The position numbers and the translations under genes were made by a program. From Cochliopodium minus (taxonomy: Eukaryota; Discosea; Himatismenida; Cochliopodiidae): a stretch of 21,094 bases of DNA. Below the pieces are notes generated by a model that did no database searches, had not been told where the DNA came from, and saw only the letters and a program-made list of their open reading frames with translations. The stretch covers positions 58,118 through 79,211 of the forward strand of contig JAMYWO010000196.1 in assembly GCA_024220525.1 (NCBI GenBank), written 5' to 3'. Positions 19,833 through 21,094 of this stretch are shown here, piece after piece (positions within the stretch are counted from its first letter, which is position 1; every line of letters starts with the position of its first letter).

Positions 19833-19874
19833 ATTATCACTTTGGTTTTTATTGGTGATAATAATTTAACCAAA
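19833..19874 (+). ncRNA. Candidate H-type pseudoknot in the leader of the Sel1-repeat gene
   Basis: Two complementary pairs interlock. ATTATCAC (19833-19840) pairs with GTGATAAT (19855-19862). TTTGGTT (19841-19847), in the loop of the first pair, pairs with AACCAAA (19868-19874). All pairs are Watson-Crick. The arrangement 5'S1-5'S2-3'S1-3'S2 is that of an H-type pseudoknot, 14 nt upstream of ATG 19889. The sequence is certain; its folding or use is inference. Confidence 0.35.
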
Positions 19875-19888
19875 TAAAAAAAAAAAAA

Positions 19889-20974
19889 ATGAAACAAAAT
19901 CAAAATTTGGAGTTTGTGTATAATAGAGATACAAGCAAAGAATATAATGAAAAGGATAATACTTATGATATGACCCCAAAAAAAAAGAACAACGTAGGAT
20001 TATATATAGACGATATGATCACCAATAAAATCAAATACAATGATATCCAGGAATTATATGAATTATCTGATTCTAATGCTGATGCTGCATTCCAATTATT
20101 CCAGATCCTTATGGAAAATGAATTGCAAAAAGAAAAAGCGCTAAAATATCTCATCAAAGCTGCAGATTTGGGAAATTCATTCGCTCATATGCAATTGGGA
20201 TTTTGTTACAACAATGGTAAAATAAATTAGCCTTAAATTTTCAACTTTCAAAAAAAAAAAAAATTAATTAATCTTTATTTAGGGATATCATTCCAGAAAG
20301 ATAATAAGAAATCTTTCTTTCATTATCAAAAATCTGCAGATTTGGGCAATTCTAATGGAATGTGAGACAATTTTTTATTGAAAAAAAAAATATTACAATT
20401 TATTTTCACCAAAAAAAAAAGGCACAACCTTGCAAATTTGTATTACACAGGAGAAGGAACCGAAAAAAATGTCAAGAAGGCTTTAGAATATTTTGAAAAG
20501 TTAATTTTTTTTTTTATTTCAACTATTTTTTTTTGTTTGGGATTTATTTTTTTTTTAAAAAAAATTTATAGAGCAAGTGCTTTGGGAAACAGCAATTCAC
20601 AAAAAATGTTATTTAGATTATATTCACTGGGAGCAAGTACGATGAATCAATTTTATTTTTATTTTTTTAACAAAAATTTTAAATTCAAATTTGATACTAA
20701 TAGAGGATGTTCCAATCAACAAAGAAAAAGCAATGAAATATGCGACTCCTCTTGCAGGTAAACAAAAAAAAAAATGAAAAAAAGTGATTTCTCAATCAAA
20801 AAATGAAATAAATAAAAAATTTTATAAAAGAAAATGGAGATTATGAAGCAATGTCTGAATTGGGATTTTATTACCAAGAACGTGACAAAAAACTTTCTTT
20901 CGAGTGGTTTGAAAAAGCATCTAATAGTGGTTCTCATGTTGCTTCTAATTTATTGGGAGTATTTTATGAAAGAG
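19889..20974 (+). CDS. Sel1-like repeat (SLR) protein, 3' end outside the window
   Basis: Six exons join in phase (19889-20216, 20283-20361, 20422-20499, 20572-20636, 20704-20757, 20831-20974), with a further donor at 20975. After about 65 residues of polar N-terminus there are consecutive Sel1 repeats: KALKYLIKAADLGNSFAHMQLG, FHYQKSADLGNSNGMHNLAN, LYYTGEGTEKNVKKALEYFE, KASALGNSNSQKMLFRLYSLG, VPINKEKAMKY, and SFEWFEKASNSGSHVASNLLG. The A-x-x-G...A-x-x-x-L-(G/A) pattern with G/Y turns is that of ERAD adaptor Sel1/Hrd3 and many regulatory scaffolds. No signal peptide or TM is seen in the visible part, so a cytosolic scaffold is more likely than Sel1L itself. Introns are short (60-80 bp) and often follow repeat boundaries. 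ATG 19889 follows a long run of A. The gene continues past the right edge. Confidence 0.85.
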
Positions 20975-21033
20975 GTGGAATCATTTAAATTTTCATTTTT
21001 TTAATTTTTTTAATTTTTTTTTTATTTTTTATT

Positions 21034-21094
21034 TTATTTTTATTTTTATTTTTATTTTTATTTTTATTTTTATTTTTATTTTTATTTTTATTTT
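21034..21094 (+). repeat. (TTTTTA)n hexamer array at the right edge
   Basis: After the last visible exon of the Sel1-repeat gene the sequence becomes T-rich (20976 on), and from about 21034 to the end it is almost pure TTTTTA, cut by the window edge. It belongs to the gene's next intron. The stretch 20975-21094 contains nothing else. Confidence 0.85.

Noticed and set aside
19476-20974. Sel1L/Hrd3 ERAD factor for the repeat protein
   Set aside because: No signal peptide or TM is seen in the visible part; only the repeat family can be claimed.

Overview
The window is nuclear DNA of an AT-rich unicellular eukaryote. The evidence is split genes with GT-AG introns that rejoin in phase, T- or A-rich introns, purine-rich start-codon contexts, Asn-rich runs, and purely eukaryotic proteins such as eIF3 subunit g. 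The standard genetic code fits: TAA and TGA both close good ORFs. Asn runs and A-rich leaders recall amoebae, but I cannot assign a clade. No rRNA, tRNA, CRISPR array or intact mobile element was seen. All splice sites below were read by eye. The phases agree in every multi-exon model, which is the main support for those models.

Layout. 1-1038 (+): 3' end of a gene ending in an RG-rich, acidic tail. 1209-2623 (-): C-terminal two thirds of an MFS transporter whose 5' exons are missing at an ambiguous base (2766) between two low-complexity tracts. 2916-4368 (-): tandem PH-domain protein. 4588-4713 (-): doubtful small membrane ORF. 4870-6149 (+): TLC-domain membrane protein. 6390-7613 (+): intronless orphan of 407 residues. 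7712-8918 (+): eIF3g. 9054-9212 (-) and 9385-9594 (+): two small proteins. 9901-12975 (+): eight-exon gene with a glyoxalase II-like half that has lost its metal ligands, then a region resembling an inactive tyrosine recombinase, then a HAD-like tail. 13055-17253 (-): eleven-exon phosphoglucomutase/phosphopentomutase with an extra C-terminal membrane helix. 17454-17979 (-): DUF962/Mpo1-like protein. 18209-19378 (+): DOMON-cytochrome b561. 19476-19685 (+): small membrane protein. 19889 to the right edge (+): Sel1-repeat protein, cut off.

The genes do not form a pathway. They are independent housekeeping and membrane genes, closely packed and often convergent or divergent. Two sequence regimes alternate. 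About 0-4.2 kb and 10.2-16.2 kb have introns full of T-run/A-run repeats, while about 4.3-10 kb and 16.3-20.3 kb are plainer AT-rich DNA.

The most notable points are the tail-anchored phosphoglucomutase, the catalytically stripped multi-domain gene at 9.9-13 kb, a candidate H-type pseudoknot just upstream of the Sel1 gene, and an exact 77-nt repeat between the window start and exon 5 of the 9.9-kb gene. That repeat looks like a branch point in the assembly graph and weakens the joined model of the 9.9-kb gene.
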